Source: an uncultured Sulfurovum sp. (GTDB lineage Bacteria; Campylobacterota; Campylobacteria; Campylobacterales; Sulfurovaceae). From it: a stretch of 64,000 bases of DNA. Made by a program: the position numbers and the translations under genes. The DNA is taken from NCBI GenBank assembly GCA_913055205.1, contig CAJXJN010000005.1, forward strand, positions 19,298 to 83,297, in the 5' to 3' direction. Shown piece after piece: positions 1-8,886 of this stretch. Every line of letters begins with the position of its first letter. The stretch's first letter is position 1. Under the pieces are notes generated by a model, which worked only from the letters and a program-made list of their open reading frames with translations, ran no database searches and was not told the DNA's origin.

Positions 1-77
1 TGAATAGGGAAATATTATCATAATAGTTAACAAAAAATAAATGAATAAATGGTTAATTTTTAAGCAATTGAACTTTT

Positions 78-638
78 TTACTGTATGGGAGTATTTTTGA
101 AGAAGTCTCTTACATATTCATAACCGGAATAAAGGGTAAGAACAACAGCTGTCCATAAAAGTATCTCTCCGGCAGGCCACTCCATAAGTAGAAAACCTAT
201 GGCTACCATCTGTACAACTGTTTTGACTTTTCCCATCCAGGATGCTGCGATATCCAAGCCTTGGCTTACCGCTGAAACACGCAGTCCTGTAATGAAAAGT
301 TCACGGGTAATAATAAGGAAGATTGCCCAGGGAGAAGCACTACCCAGCATCATGAGACCTAGAAAACCTGCAAGTGTCAGCATTTTATCTGCTAGAGGGT
401 CAAGTATTGAACCCAGTACGGTTACTTGATTGAAGGTTCTTGCGATATACCCGTCAAAAAAATCTGTAGCAGAGGCAAGTACAAAAATAAAGGCTGCAAA
501 GTAGTTGAGCCATGACTTATGTATACCTTCAAATATAGATGCATCTTGATTTACCAAGAACAGGAACATCACAGGAGCGAGAAGAAGGCGGATAAATGCT
601 AAAATATTCGGAATGTTAAATATTTGTGATTTTTGCAT
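78..638 (-). CDS. pgsA: CDP-diacylglycerol--glycerol-3-phosphate 3-phosphatidyltransferase
   Basis: This inner-membrane enzyme joins CDP-diacylglycerol to glycerol-3-phosphate, the committed step of phosphatidylglycerol synthesis. The 186-residue length is normal for PgsA. The CDP-alcohol phosphotransferase signature is visible around residues 58-85: DFFDGYIAR, then LDPLADK, giving the spaced D-G-AR-G-D-D pattern that binds metal and substrate. Hydrophobic segments flank it (residues 8-28, 44-56, 88-110 and 140-180). It is the last gene of the minus-strand run and is separated from the upstream reductase gene by about 100 bp holding a REP-like palindrome. Family assignment is secure; PgsA rather than another CDP-alcohol transferase is inferred from length and overall sequence. 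Confidence 0.93.
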   Translation of the reverse strand: MQKSQIFNIPNILAFIRLLLAPVMFLFLVNQDASIFEGIHKSWLNYFAAFIFVLASATDFFDGYIARTFNQVTVLGSILDPLADKMLTLAGFLGLMMLGSASPWAIFLIITRELFITGLRVSAVSQGLDIAASWMGKVKTVVQMVAIGFLLMEWPAGEILLWTAVVLTLYSGYEYVRDFFKNTPIQ

Positions 639-662
639 CTTTTATCCTCTTGATTGTGCATG

Positions 663-730
663 GTAGGGTTGGCTTTAGCCGACCACCTAATATCGCATAA
701 TGTCGTTTGGTCGGCTAAAGCCAACCCTAC
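663..730. repeat. REP-like doublet (22-bp perfect inverted repeat)
   Basis: The arms at 663-684 and 709-730 are perfect 22-base inverted repeats (GTAGGGTTGGCTTTAGCCGA plus CC on the left), separated by 24 bases. Each arm also contains its own short palindrome, GGCTTTAGCC. Two nested, oppositely oriented palindromes with a GTAG head are typical of a REP pair mobilised by RAYT transposases. No other copy was seen in this window, and the REP palindromes next to the RAYT at 35.0 kb have a different sequence. It lies between pgsA and the enoyl reductase gene and could also act as a terminator or mRNA stabiliser. Confidence 0.75.
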
Positions 731-735
731 AGTTT

Positions 736-1515
736 CTATCTAAAAGTGGTTCCGCCGTCCACTACTAAAGTCTGACCAGTGATCCAGCTTGCTTCATCGG
801 TACATAAGAAGTAGACTGAACCTGCAAGATCGTCAGGGCTGCCCATTCTGTTCAGTGCTGAACGTTTAATTGTTTCAGCTTTTACCTCTTCATAGTTTGT
901 AAAGGCCTTCAGTGCATCTGTATCGATAGGCCCACCGGAGACTGCATTGACACGTATGCCCATCTCACCCAGCTCTACGGCTGCATAGCGGCTCATAGCT
1001 TCTACTGCCGCTTTGTTCGTACCATGACCGGCATAGTTTTCGATGTAAATGAGGTTACCTGTTGAACTTAGTGTAACAATGGCTCCTCCACCTACTTTTT
1101 CCATACGTTTTGCTGCTTCCTGTGAACCACATACAAAAGCACCAACGGTTGCAGTGTAGATATTTGTTAAACCTTTTTTAGGTTTAAGACGCATGAATTT
1201 ACCGTAACCGCCTACTACAGGACGACCATATATCATGGCATTGGAAACAAAGAAATCCACTCGGTCAAAATCCTGATCAATGGCTTCAAAAAGAGGTTTG
1301 AACTCATCAAGTTCCAAAATGTTAAGAGGATATGCTTTAGCTTTTATACCATATTTTTCGGTTAGATCTGCAGCAATTTCATCTGCAGCTTCTTTATTGG
1401 AATTGTATGTAAAAGCAACATTGACACCATTTTTAGCAAACTTTTCAGCAACAGCTTTACCGATTCCTTTGGTCGCACCTGTTATAACAAGTGTTTTGCC
1501 TTTCATGTTTGACAT
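736..1515 (-). CDS. fabL: FabL-type enoyl-ACP reductase (SDR family)
   Basis: A 259-residue short-chain dehydrogenase/reductase. The N-terminal Rossmann motif TGATKGIG (residues 12-19) binds NADPH, and DGG near the C-terminus is typical of the fold. The active site reads Y-AGHGTN-K, a Tyr-X6-Lys spacing that marks enoyl-ACP reductases of the FabI/FabL groups rather than the Tyr-X3-Lys of ordinary SDRs. The segment VNAVSGGPIDTDALKAF closely resembles Bacillus subtilis FabL. It would reduce trans-2-enoyl-ACP at the end of each fatty-acid elongation cycle. It follows dapA with a one-base gap, so the two are probably co-transcribed. FabL-type reductases are known in Helicobacter. Substrate is inferred from motif and similarity. 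Confidence 0.85.
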   Translation of the reverse strand: MSNMKGKTLVITGATKGIGKAVAEKFAKNGVNVAFTYNSNKEAADEIAADLTEKYGIKAKAYPLNILELDEFKPLFEAIDQDFDRVDFFVSNAMIYGRPVVGGYGKFMRLKPKKGLTNIYTATVGAFVCGSQEAAKRMEKVGGGAIVTLSSTGNLIYIENYAGHGTNKAAVEAMSRYAAVELGEMGIRVNAVSGGPIDTDALKAFTNYEEVKAETIKRSALNRMGSPDDLAGSVYFLCTDEASWITGQTLVVDGGTTFR

Positions 1516-1516
1516 C

Positions 1517-2410
1517 TTATACTCCTACTATTTTGTATTTTTTCATCACTTCTTCGATCTTTTTCATATTCTCACTGCTTGGCGGTACAAGAGGCAATCT
1601 ATATTCCAATGTATCAATAAGTCCTGCTATATACATGGCAGCTTTGATAGGGATAGGGTTACTTTCACAGAAAAGTACTTTGTTAATGGCAAAAAGTTCA
1701 TCGTTAATGGCTTTTGAAGTTTTAAAGTCACCTTTGAGTGCAGCATGTGCTAATTCACTTTTCATATCTGGCAGTAGGTTGGAAGTGACAGAAGTGATTC
1801 CTTTTCCTCCGCTTGCCAAGATAGGGAAGTCAATAACATCATCACCTGAAAATACATACAAGTCAGGTATTTTAGCCAAAAGTTCAACAGTCCTTTCTAT
1901 AGAACCGGTTGCCTCTTTAATACCCATAATATTTTCTACATCATCAAAAAGTCTTTTGACCGTATCCGCTAAAATGTCTACACCTGTCCTTCCGGGAACA
2001 TTGTAAAGCATAAAAGGGACTTTTACTGCAGAAGCGATAGCTTTATAGTGTTGGTACAGTCCTTCCTGGCTTGGTTTGTTGTAGTAAGGACTTACAGAGA
2101 AGAGGGCATCGACACCACAAGATTCAGCATGTTTTGCGATATCTATAGCTTCATGTGTAGCATTGCTTCCTGCACCTGCAAGTACTTTGGTTTGTGTACC
2201 TTTACAAACTTCTACAGCGATCTCAATGCATCTTTTATGTTCATCATGGCTTAACGTTGCACTTTCTCCTGTTGTCCCTACGGGACAGACTGCATCGATA
2301 CCGTTATCGATTTGTCTTTGTATGAGTTTTGCAAAAGTCGGTTCATCTAATGTACCATTTTTAAATGGTGTGATAAGTGCAGTGGTTGCACCTGTAATGT
2401 AGTTACTCAT
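1517..2410 (-). CDS. dapA: 4-hydroxy-tetrahydrodipicolinate synthase
   Basis: Condenses pyruvate with aspartate semialdehyde, the first step of the diaminopimelate/lysine branch and so of peptidoglycan precursor supply. The 297-residue TIM-barrel protein shows the family signatures: G-A-T-TALITPF at the start, PVGTTGESATLSHDEH (residues 42-57) that positions pyruvate, the catalytic tyrosine in LYNVPGRTG, and the Schiff-base lysine in GIKEATGS near residue 163. It sits 13 bp downstream of the M16 peptidase gene and one base ahead of fabL, inside a minus-strand operon with pyrD upstream. Confidence 0.96.
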   Translation of the reverse strand: MSNYITGATTALITPFKNGTLDEPTFAKLIQRQIDNGIDAVCPVGTTGESATLSHDEHKRCIEIAVEVCKGTQTKVLAGAGSNATHEAIDIAKHAESCGVDALFSVSPYYNKPSQEGLYQHYKAIASAVKVPFMLYNVPGRTGVDILADTVKRLFDDVENIMGIKEATGSIERTVELLAKIPDLYVFSGDDVIDFPILASGGKGITSVTSNLLPDMKSELAHAALKGDFKTSKAINDELFAINKVLFCESNPIPIKAAMYIAGLIDTLEYRLPLVPPSSENMKKIEEVMKKYKIVGV

Positions 2411-2423
2411 TTACATCTTCCTA

Positions 2424-3836
2424 TTACTTGGTCTTTTTCAGTATCACAGTGGTTGAATAGTTGTGATCAAAATATTTTTTAGCTACATCGCTAATATCTT
2501 TGAGCGTAATTTTATCTAATTTCTCTTCATATTCAAGTAAAGGTTGGATATTTCCTTTTACATAGTAGTCTCCGTAGAGTTCTGCAAGAGAACTTGAACT
2601 CTCCAAAGAGTAGATAAACTCTGCTTTTGTATTGATCTTGACTTTGTCAAGTTCAGCTTGTGTAACATCACCACTTTTAAGTTTTTCCAGTTCAGAGAGT
2701 ACCTCTTTTTCTACAGTTTCAGGTTCTACTCCCGGAGAGCAAAGTGCCATGATAAGGAAAACCCCGGGGTCTTTCATTTCCATGTTATAACCATAGATTT
2801 GATTAACGAGTTGTTTTTCGTGTACCAGTTTTTTTTCAAGTCGGCTGCTTTTACCTGAACTTAAAATATGACTGATAGCAGAGAGTACTATTTGATCCTC
2901 GTGTTCATAGTTAGGGATAGAGTATGTGATGGCTATCGTATCGACCTGATTACTCTCTTTATGCAAAATGGCCCTTTTTGTTCCATCCACTTTAGGCTCT
3001 ACAGCTGTCACCTTTGGAATTTTATGCTCATTTTTAATGTTTCCGAAATACTTTTGTGCTTCTGTAAATACTTCTTCAGGCTTAATGTCTCCCGCAACAA
3101 CAAGGATAGCATTGTTCGGTTGGTAGTAACGATGATAAAAATCTCTGATATCTTCTATCTTCCATGAGAGGATATCTTGCATGAAACCTATAGGAAGCCA
3201 GTGGTAAGGGTGGTATGTAAAATGTGTGTTGAAGATACGAAAGTAAAGGTAACCCATAGGGTTATTGTCTGTACGTAAGCGTCTCTCTTCAGCAACAACA
3301 TCACGCTCTTTTTGGAACTCTTCATCTGTGAGTTTTAGATTATGCATCAGTTCAGAAAAAAGGTCAAGACTCAGTCCAAGGTTTTTACTTGCTGTTTTAA
3401 TGTAGTAGTGTGTTTTGTCAAATCCTGTTGAAGCATTATTTACACCGCCTTGCGCTTTTACAATAGTATCAAATTCACCTTCTTTGAGTTTCTTGGTAGA
3501 CTTGAAACTTAAGTGTTCAAGCATATGTGCCATACCACTTTTCCCCATTACTTCATTTCTGCTGCCTACTTTATAGTAAATATCTGTAGTGATGACACCT
3601 GAATTGTTATCCATAGGGATAACAACGATCTGCATACCATTGTCTAATGTTTTTGTAAAATGTTTTGGCAATGAATTAGCCATTAATACTCCTGATGATA
3701 AAAATAGTACAAGTGCTATTTTAGTGATGAGTGATGAGTGATGAGTGATGAGTGCCGGTTTGCATTGCTCTGCAATGCTTCTTTTTTTTAGATTAAACAA
3801 AAGCTTTTCAAAGAAAAGCATACCATAATTCCTCAT
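2424..3836 (-). CDS. M16 family zinc peptidase, periplasmic
   Basis: A processing-peptidase-like protein with the inverted zinc motif HMLEHLSF (HXXEH) and a downstream glutamate in EERRLR, plus the second, inactive M16 domain in the C-terminal half. After leader removal it is about 430 residues, the usual size of single-chain bacterial M16 proteins. The hydrophobic leader IALVLFLSSGVLMANS is a plausible signal peptide. The start is uncertain. The only usual start codons ahead of the leader are ATGs at 3836 and 3821, and reading from either passes through a heptanucleotide tandem repeat that translates as HHSSLIT-like sequence. The next ATG lies inside or after the leader. pyrD is upstream and dapA downstream, as I recall for the Campylobacter homologue. 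Confidence 0.87.
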   Translation of the reverse strand: MRNYGMLFFEKLLFNLKKRSIAEQCKPALITHHSSLITKIALVLFLSSGVLMANSLPKHFTKTLDNGMQIVVIPMDNNSGVITTDIYYKVGSRNEVMGKSGMAHMLEHLSFKSTKKLKEGEFDTIVKAQGGVNNASTGFDKTHYYIKTASKNLGLSLDLFSELMHNLKLTDEEFQKERDVVAEERRLRTDNNPMGYLYFRIFNTHFTYHPYHWLPIGFMQDILSWKIEDIRDFYHRYYQPNNAILVVAGDIKPEEVFTEAQKYFGNIKNEHKIPKVTAVEPKVDGTKRAILHKESNQVDTIAITYSIPNYEHEDQIVLSAISHILSSGKSSRLEKKLVHEKQLVNQIYGYNMEMKDPGVFLIMALCSPGVEPETVEKEVLSELEKLKSGDVTQAELDKVKINTKAEFIYSLESSSSLAELYGDYYVKGNIQPLLEYEEKLDKITLKDISDVAKKYFDHNYSTTVILKKTK

Positions 3837-3873
3837 TCTTCATTCCTTACTCGTCATTCCTTACTCGTCATTA
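3723..3873. repeat. Heptanucleotide tandem repeats flanking a hairpin
   Basis: AGTGATG is repeated four times in a row at 3723-3750, with a partial fifth copy. CATTCCTTACTCGT, itself two heptamers, is repeated twice at 3841-3868. Between them lies a perfect stem GCATTGC-TCT-GCAATGC at 3762-3778. The composite covers the 5' end of the M16 peptidase gene and the gap to pyrD. Units of seven bases resemble the short tandemly repeated repeats seen in cyanobacteria and other bacteria. Because seven is not a multiple of three, copy-number change would shift any reading frame that crosses it. Confidence 0.85.
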
Positions 3874-4941
3874 TTTATAGTCTGCCCCGATGGCTTCTGA
3901 AATATGATTATATCCATCCTTCTTTAACAGGGTGATAAGTCCTTCGTTGATCTCTTTGATCAGTGCAGGTCCTTTATAGATAAGCATACTGTAGACTTGT
4001 ACCAACGAAGCACCGGCTTTGATGCGTTTGTATGCCTCTTCTGCAGAGTCTATACCACCTACTGAGATAAGCAGTGTTTTACCATAAAGCTCTTGACCGA
4101 TAGCTTTAAAGAGTTGATAGGATTTTTCTGTAAGCAATGCACCGCTTATACCGCCAAAATCTTTTTTGGATGGACTGTCTGTGAGTGAGTAATCTATAGT
4201 GGTATTGGTTGCGATGATACCGGCTGCTCCTGCTTCTACAGCTGTTTTGCAGAGCATTACAGCATCTTCAGGCTCCATGTCGGGAGCAATTTTAAGTAGA
4301 ACAGGCTGAGAAGTGATCTCTTTTGCCAATGCAAAGACAGCGTTGATGAAATTCTCATTTTGCAAGTCTCTTAATCCCGGTGTATTGGGAGAAGAGATAT
4401 TGATAACAATGTAATCACCGTATGCTTTAAATGCTTTGAAAAGTGTTTCATAGTCACTGAGTGCTTCACTTTCCGGTGTGATCTTGTTCTTACCGATATT
4501 AATACCGATAGGGTAGTCAAAAAAGTAAAGTTTTTTAAGTTGTTGCAGCATGTAATGGCTGCCTTTATTGTTAAACCCCATTGCATTTTGTATAGAATTA
4601 TCTTCGATAAGTCTAAAAAGTCTTGGTTTAGGATTACCATCCTGTGGACGAGGTGTGACTGTTCCTATCTCGGTAAAGCCAAAGCCCATAGTCGGCATTG
4701 CTGTAATGTATTGACCATCTTTATCAAAGCCTGCACCAAGACCTACAGGGTTTTGAAAGGTGCGTCCAAAGATCTCTTGCTTGAGCATAGGATGTGTAAC
4801 AAAATTTTGTTTTGCAAGATAGCGTAAAAGGGCAGGACAGTGTGAAGCAGTTCGCAAGCCAAATCCAGCAATTGTGTGAGCAGTTTCCGGATCCAGTTTA
4901 AAAAGTATTTTTTTGAGGTTCTGATAAGAAAAAAGTGACAA
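3871..4941 (-). CDS. pyrD: Dihydroorotate dehydrogenase (quinone), class 2
   Basis: Oxidises dihydroorotate to orotate in pyrimidine synthesis, passing electrons through FMN to the membrane quinone pool. The 356-residue length includes the N-terminal helical extension of class 2 enzymes (LFKLDPETAHTIAGFGLR), which docks to the membrane and admits quinone. The FMN-barrel signatures are present: NPVGLGAGFDKDG, INIGKNK, NISSPNTPGLRDLQ, with the catalytic serine of the class 2 loop, and the FMN-phosphate loop IISVGGI-like near the end (LLISVGGIDS). It heads the minus-strand group pyrD-M16-dapA-fabL. The stop codon adjoins a tandem repeat. Confidence 0.96.
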   Translation of the reverse strand: MSLFSYQNLKKILFKLDPETAHTIAGFGLRTASHCPALLRYLAKQNFVTHPMLKQEIFGRTFQNPVGLGAGFDKDGQYITAMPTMGFGFTEIGTVTPRPQDGNPKPRLFRLIEDNSIQNAMGFNNKGSHYMLQQLKKLYFFDYPIGINIGKNKITPESEALSDYETLFKAFKAYGDYIVINISSPNTPGLRDLQNENFINAVFALAKEITSQPVLLKIAPDMEPEDAVMLCKTAVEAGAAGIIATNTTIDYSLTDSPSKKDFGGISGALLTEKSYQLFKAIGQELYGKTLLISVGGIDSAEEAYKRIKAGASLVQVYSMLIYKGPALIKEINEGLITLLKKDGYNHISEAIGADYK

Positions 4942-4983
4942 AGTGTAACTCCATAATATAATAGGCTGATTATATCACAATAA

Positions 4984-5472
4984 TCAATAAAAATAGTGGA
5001 TACCGAGGGTTATCCCCTGTATTTTATCTACGGATTCTATCTTCTGTACCGAGTAATAATGATAAGCCAGATCTACATCAACAGTGTCAGTGGCATAGAA
5101 GATAAATCCGGTATTTATACCATAATAATATCCATGTGTATCCAAGAGACTATCATAATCCAATTTGAGTGTTCCGACGGAGATTCCAAGATAAGGTCTG
5201 ACTTTAGGTGTACCAAAAAGTTCATCCAGCACTATTTTGTCTATCTCGGCAGAAAAAGATTGGTATTCCTTACTATAGTCATAGGTAAACATTGTTCGCC
5301 AATCCAAAGTTTGTTTTCCGTAGCGTAAACCTATGGATTTTATTTGTTCGTTATTTGAATCAAGGTCAATGGCATTACCTGATATACTCAGACCCAAAAA
5401 AGTGAACTCTTCTTTTTGGTTAGCAGAAAGTGAACTGAAAAGTAGTGCAGTAAACAGGATTATTTTAAACAT
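4984..5472 (-). CDS. Small outer-membrane beta-barrel protein, unknown role
   Basis: The 162-residue product starts at an ATG behind a GGAG ribosome-binding site, so I place the start at 5472 rather than at the TTG four codons upstream. It has a clear signal peptide (MFKIILFTALLFSSLSANQ). The rest alternates polar and aromatic residues and ends in an aromatic-terminated strand (GITLGIHYFY), as in eight-stranded outer-membrane barrels. No catalytic motif is visible. It lies between msbA and pyrD, a position that separates the syntenic block and suggests insertion of a lineage-specific gene. Localisation is well supported; function is unknown. Confidence 0.72.
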   Translation of the reverse strand: MFKIILFTALLFSSLSANQKEEFTFLGLSISGNAIDLDSNNEQIKSIGLRYGKQTLDWRTMFTYDYSKEYQSFSAEIDKIVLDELFGTPKVRPYLGISVGTLKLDYDSLLDTHGYYYGINTGFIFYATDTVDVDLAYHYYSVQKIESVDKIQGITLGIHYFY

Positions 5473-5570
5473 TCTTTGCTCCAAAAAATTAAAATATTAG
5501 TATAGTATTTCTTCTGTTGCAGACTTCTTATTCTGTAACATACCATTGTACAGTGGTCTCTCTATGGATG

Positions 5571-7274
5571 TTAAATATTTTTTGATAGCTTCTGATAGGT
5601 TGGACAATGTTGAAGCAATTCATCATGTGATCCGCGACAAATGATCTCCCCATCCTGAAAGACCAAAATAGTATCAGCATCTTCTATAGTACTGAGTCTA
5701 TGAGCCACTGTAAAGGTAATCATTTCAGATTTAAGTTCCTGCAGGGCTTGTTGTATAAGCGCTTCACTTTTATTGTCAAGTGCAGAGGTTGCTTCATCCA
5801 AAATGAGAATATCCGGGTTCTTATAGAGTGCACGTGCCAATGCGATACGTTGTCTTTGGCCTCCTGAAAGGTTGTCTCCGCTTTCAGACAATATAGTATG
5901 AATACCATCTTCCAGTTTTTCTATAAACTCCATAGCGTAAGCTTTATGCAATGCCTCTATAACTCTTTTCTCATCTATTTCTTCCCCATAGGCAACATTG
6001 GCTGCAATGCTGTCATTGAAAATATAAATACGTTGTGTGACATATGAAATTCTTTGGTGTAAAGAGGCGAGTGTAAAGTCTTTAGTGTCACTGTTGTTGA
6101 TAAGGATTTTCCCGGAACTCGGGTCATAAAAACGTACCAGTAAATTGACCAGGGAACTTTTGCCGGCACCGCTGTCACCTACCAGTGCAATGGATTCTCC
6201 CTTTTTGGCTTCCAGTGAGATGTTTTTTAATGCAGGTGTATTCGTATAGCTCAGTGAAACATTTTCTAAAGAAATAGTTTCAATCTCCTCTGTAAGTTCT
6301 TTTGTACCGGATGTAATACTAGGCTGAATAGCCAGAAGTTCATGCATACGGGTATTTGCTGTAATGGCATCCTGTGCTTGGTTGTATAATCCTGATAGCC
6401 GTTTTATAGGAGTATAGAGCATAAAAAGAGCAGTAGCAAAAGCAAAGAATTCACCTACAGACATATGTCCGTCTATGACTTCTTTGCCTCCAATATAAAT
6501 TACTGTACCTATGGCTATAGAGCCCAGTATCTCCATGATCGGAGAGGTGAGGGCATTGGTTCTTATCTGTTTCATAATGAACCTGAAGACATTTTGGTTT
6601 TCTATAGAGAAACGCTGCTGTTCATAGTTTTGTGACGAGTTGGATTTTATCACTTCAATATTCGATAGGATCTCACCGAGCCGGGAAGTCATATCGGCTG
6701 TACTTTCCTGAGAAAGTTTGGAATATTTACGCATTTTTTTAGCAAGTCTTGAGAGAGGGAAAATAGCTAATGGCATAATGATGAGAAAATATAAAGCAAG
6801 TTTGGGATTCTCGTAAATGACATACCCTGTCAGGGCCAGTATGGTCAAACTTTCTCTGATAAGATTAGGTATGATGTTCGATACCACATTTTGTATACGG
6901 TTGATGTCGTTAGTGACTCTGGAAAGTATCTCTCCGGTATGTGTCTTTTTAAAAAATTCCATATCAAGGTAAGTAATATGCGATACGAGTTTATTCCGCA
7001 GCTTTCTGATTACATCCTGACCAATGTATGAGGTGTAGTACGTTTGTATATAGGCTCCTGTGCCTTTAAGGGTAAAAACGCCGACTAAAAGGAAAGGCAT
7101 GAGTGTAAGCATCTCTCTATCTTTGTTGATAAAAACATCATCGAGTACAGGTTTAATGAGTTGTGCTGTTCCCGTAGTCCCTATGGCAACAGCTATCATT
7201 CCAAGAATAGCAAAGAAAAACTGTTTTTTATAGCCAATAAGATAAGGAAGATACTGTTTTAAAAGGTTTTTCAT
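5571..7274 (-). CDS. msbA: MsbA-type lipid A/lipid ABC transporter (fused TM and ATPase)
   Basis: A 567-residue half-transporter. Six membrane segments fill residues 15-300, and the nucleotide-binding domain follows, with Walker A GDSGAGKSS, ABC signature LSGGQRQR, Walker B ILILDEATSALD and the switch histidine in TVAHRLST. Such exporters work as homodimers to flip lipid A core or other lipids across the inner membrane. It is two bases downstream of cysS, so the two genes are co-transcribed, an arrangement I recall from Campylobacter. The MsbA label rests on length and context; a general lipid or drug exporter cannot be excluded. Confidence 0.88.
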   Translation of the reverse strand: MKNLLKQYLPYLIGYKKQFFFAILGMIAVAIGTTGTAQLIKPVLDDVFINKDREMLTLMPFLLVGVFTLKGTGAYIQTYYTSYIGQDVIRKLRNKLVSHITYLDMEFFKKTHTGEILSRVTNDINRIQNVVSNIIPNLIRESLTILALTGYVIYENPKLALYFLIIMPLAIFPLSRLAKKMRKYSKLSQESTADMTSRLGEILSNIEVIKSNSSQNYEQQRFSIENQNVFRFIMKQIRTNALTSPIMEILGSIAIGTVIYIGGKEVIDGHMSVGEFFAFATALFMLYTPIKRLSGLYNQAQDAITANTRMHELLAIQPSITSGTKELTEEIETISLENVSLSYTNTPALKNISLEAKKGESIALVGDSGAGKSSLVNLLVRFYDPSSGKILINNSDTKDFTLASLHQRISYVTQRIYIFNDSIAANVAYGEEIDEKRVIEALHKAYAMEFIEKLEDGIHTILSESGDNLSGGQRQRIALARALYKNPDILILDEATSALDNKSEALIQQALQELKSEMITFTVAHRLSTIEDADTILVFQDGEIICRGSHDELLQHCPTYQKLSKNI

Positions 7275-7276
7275 GA

Positions 7277-8677
7277 TTAGGCTTTTTCCCAGACAGTACC
7301 ATCAGCTGTATCCATGATGGCTATACCCATAGAAATGAGTTCATCGCGAATAGTATCAGAACGTGTAAAGTCTTTGGCTTTTTTTGCCTGGGTACGTTCT
7401 TCCAGTAGTGTTTCTATTTTCTCTTTGAGTGCTTCATCTACACCGATCTGAAAGTAGGAAAATGGTTCTTTTCCTCCAAATCCGAGAAGAGTCTCTATAA
7501 ACTCTATGTTGGCAATAGTCTCTTTTTTGAGTGCTTTGTCTTTAGGATTGGCATCAAATTTTTCATTGGTTGTAGCTATCATTTCATCTATGACTGAGAG
7601 TGCTATTGAAATATTAAGGTCATCAGACATAGCATTCAAGAGAGATTGTTTAAATGCTTTATTTGTACTTGAACCTTTTCCTGGAGTTACACGTTTTTTA
7701 AGTCTATAGAGTTTATCAAGTCTCTTTTTGGCTGTAAGCAGATCCTCTTCATTGAAGTTGAAATCATTACGATAATGTACAGAGTTAAGGTAGTAACGCA
7801 ACACTTCACCATCGTAGACTTTGAGTGCATCTTTAAGAAAAAAACTGTTACCCAGAGATTTACTCATCTTCTCCCCGTTGATCTGTACAAAACCGTTGTG
7901 CATCCAGTATTTGGCAAGTTCATGTCCTGTAGCACAGCGACTTTGGGCAGCTTCATTTTCATGGTGAGGGAAAAGCAGGTCTGCCCCGCCACCATGGATG
8001 TCTATGCTGTACTTTTCTGTACCTTCAAAGTATTTTTCTATCATGGCTGAACACTCTATGTGCCATCCCGGACGACCTGAAGAAAAAGCCGTATCAAAGC
8101 AGATGTCTTCCTCTCCTTTACATGCTTTCCAAAGTGCAAAGTCTTTAGGGTTTCTTTTTTCTGAAGTGTGTTCTACACGGCTTTGGTTGTCTTCATCATC
8201 ACCTACCTGGTGTGAGATCTCTCCATAGTGTGCATCTTTGCCGGTATCAAAATAGACATCGCCGTTTGAGATGATATAGGCTACATCTTTGTCGATGAGT
8301 TTTTGTATCATTGCTTCGATAGCCTGAAGCGACTCAGTGGCTTTAGGTTCAATATCTGCTCTTTGTACTCCCAAGGCTTCCATCTCTTCAAAGTATCTAT
8401 TGATGTAGTAAGAGGTGATCTCCTCCATAGATTTACCGCTTTCTTCCACTTTTTTGATGATCTTGTCATCAATATCGGTAAAGTTCTTTGCCAGTGTAAC
8501 TTTGTAGCCTAGAGCCTTGAGTGTACGAGAGAGCAGGTCAAAGGCCAGAGAACTTCTTGCATGCCCCAGATGGGCATCATCATAGACAGTAGGACCACAG
8601 ACGTAGATACTCGCTTCACCTTTACGTATGGGTTCAAAAGGGACTTTGATTTTTTGTACGCTGTCGTAGATCTGCAT
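7277..8677 (-). CDS. cysS: Cysteinyl-tRNA synthetase
   Basis: Charges tRNA-Cys with cysteine. The 466-residue class I enzyme has the zinc and cysteine-binding opening YVCGPTVYDDAHLGHARS with the HIGH-like motif HLGH, the second zinc cysteine in HIECSAMIEKYF, the HENE-containing zinc site (HHENEAAQS), and the KMSKS loop as GEKMSKSLGN. The length is normal. It is the first gene of a two-gene unit with msbA. About 200 bp separate it from the divergently transcribed PAS gene, room for two promoters. Confidence 0.97.
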   Translation of the reverse strand: MQIYDSVQKIKVPFEPIRKGEASIYVCGPTVYDDAHLGHARSSLAFDLLSRTLKALGYKVTLAKNFTDIDDKIIKKVEESGKSMEEITSYYINRYFEEMEALGVQRADIEPKATESLQAIEAMIQKLIDKDVAYIISNGDVYFDTGKDAHYGEISHQVGDDEDNQSRVEHTSEKRNPKDFALWKACKGEEDICFDTAFSSGRPGWHIECSAMIEKYFEGTEKYSIDIHGGGADLLFPHHENEAAQSRCATGHELAKYWMHNGFVQINGEKMSKSLGNSFFLKDALKVYDGEVLRYYLNSVHYRNDFNFNEEDLLTAKKRLDKLYRLKKRVTPGKGSSTNKAFKQSLLNAMSDDLNISIALSVIDEMIATTNEKFDANPKDKALKKETIANIEFIETLLGFGGKEPFSYFQIGVDEALKEKIETLLEERTQAKKAKDFTRSDTIRDELISMGIAIMDTADGTVWEKA

Positions 8678-8886
8678 GCTGTTTTGACCTTTATTGTTTA
8701 GAATGCTGAAATTATAGCTAAAATCATCCTAAATAAATCCTTTTGTATAGTTTTAGGAATTTATTTTTTAATTTTTTAAAAATCATTAGAGATGTACCCT
8801 AAAGTCGAACTGACAGTGATTTGAGAACGGAGAGCTGCGGTTTTTTTCCAAGATAACCAGGGTTAAAATTCATAGCAGGAATCAAC

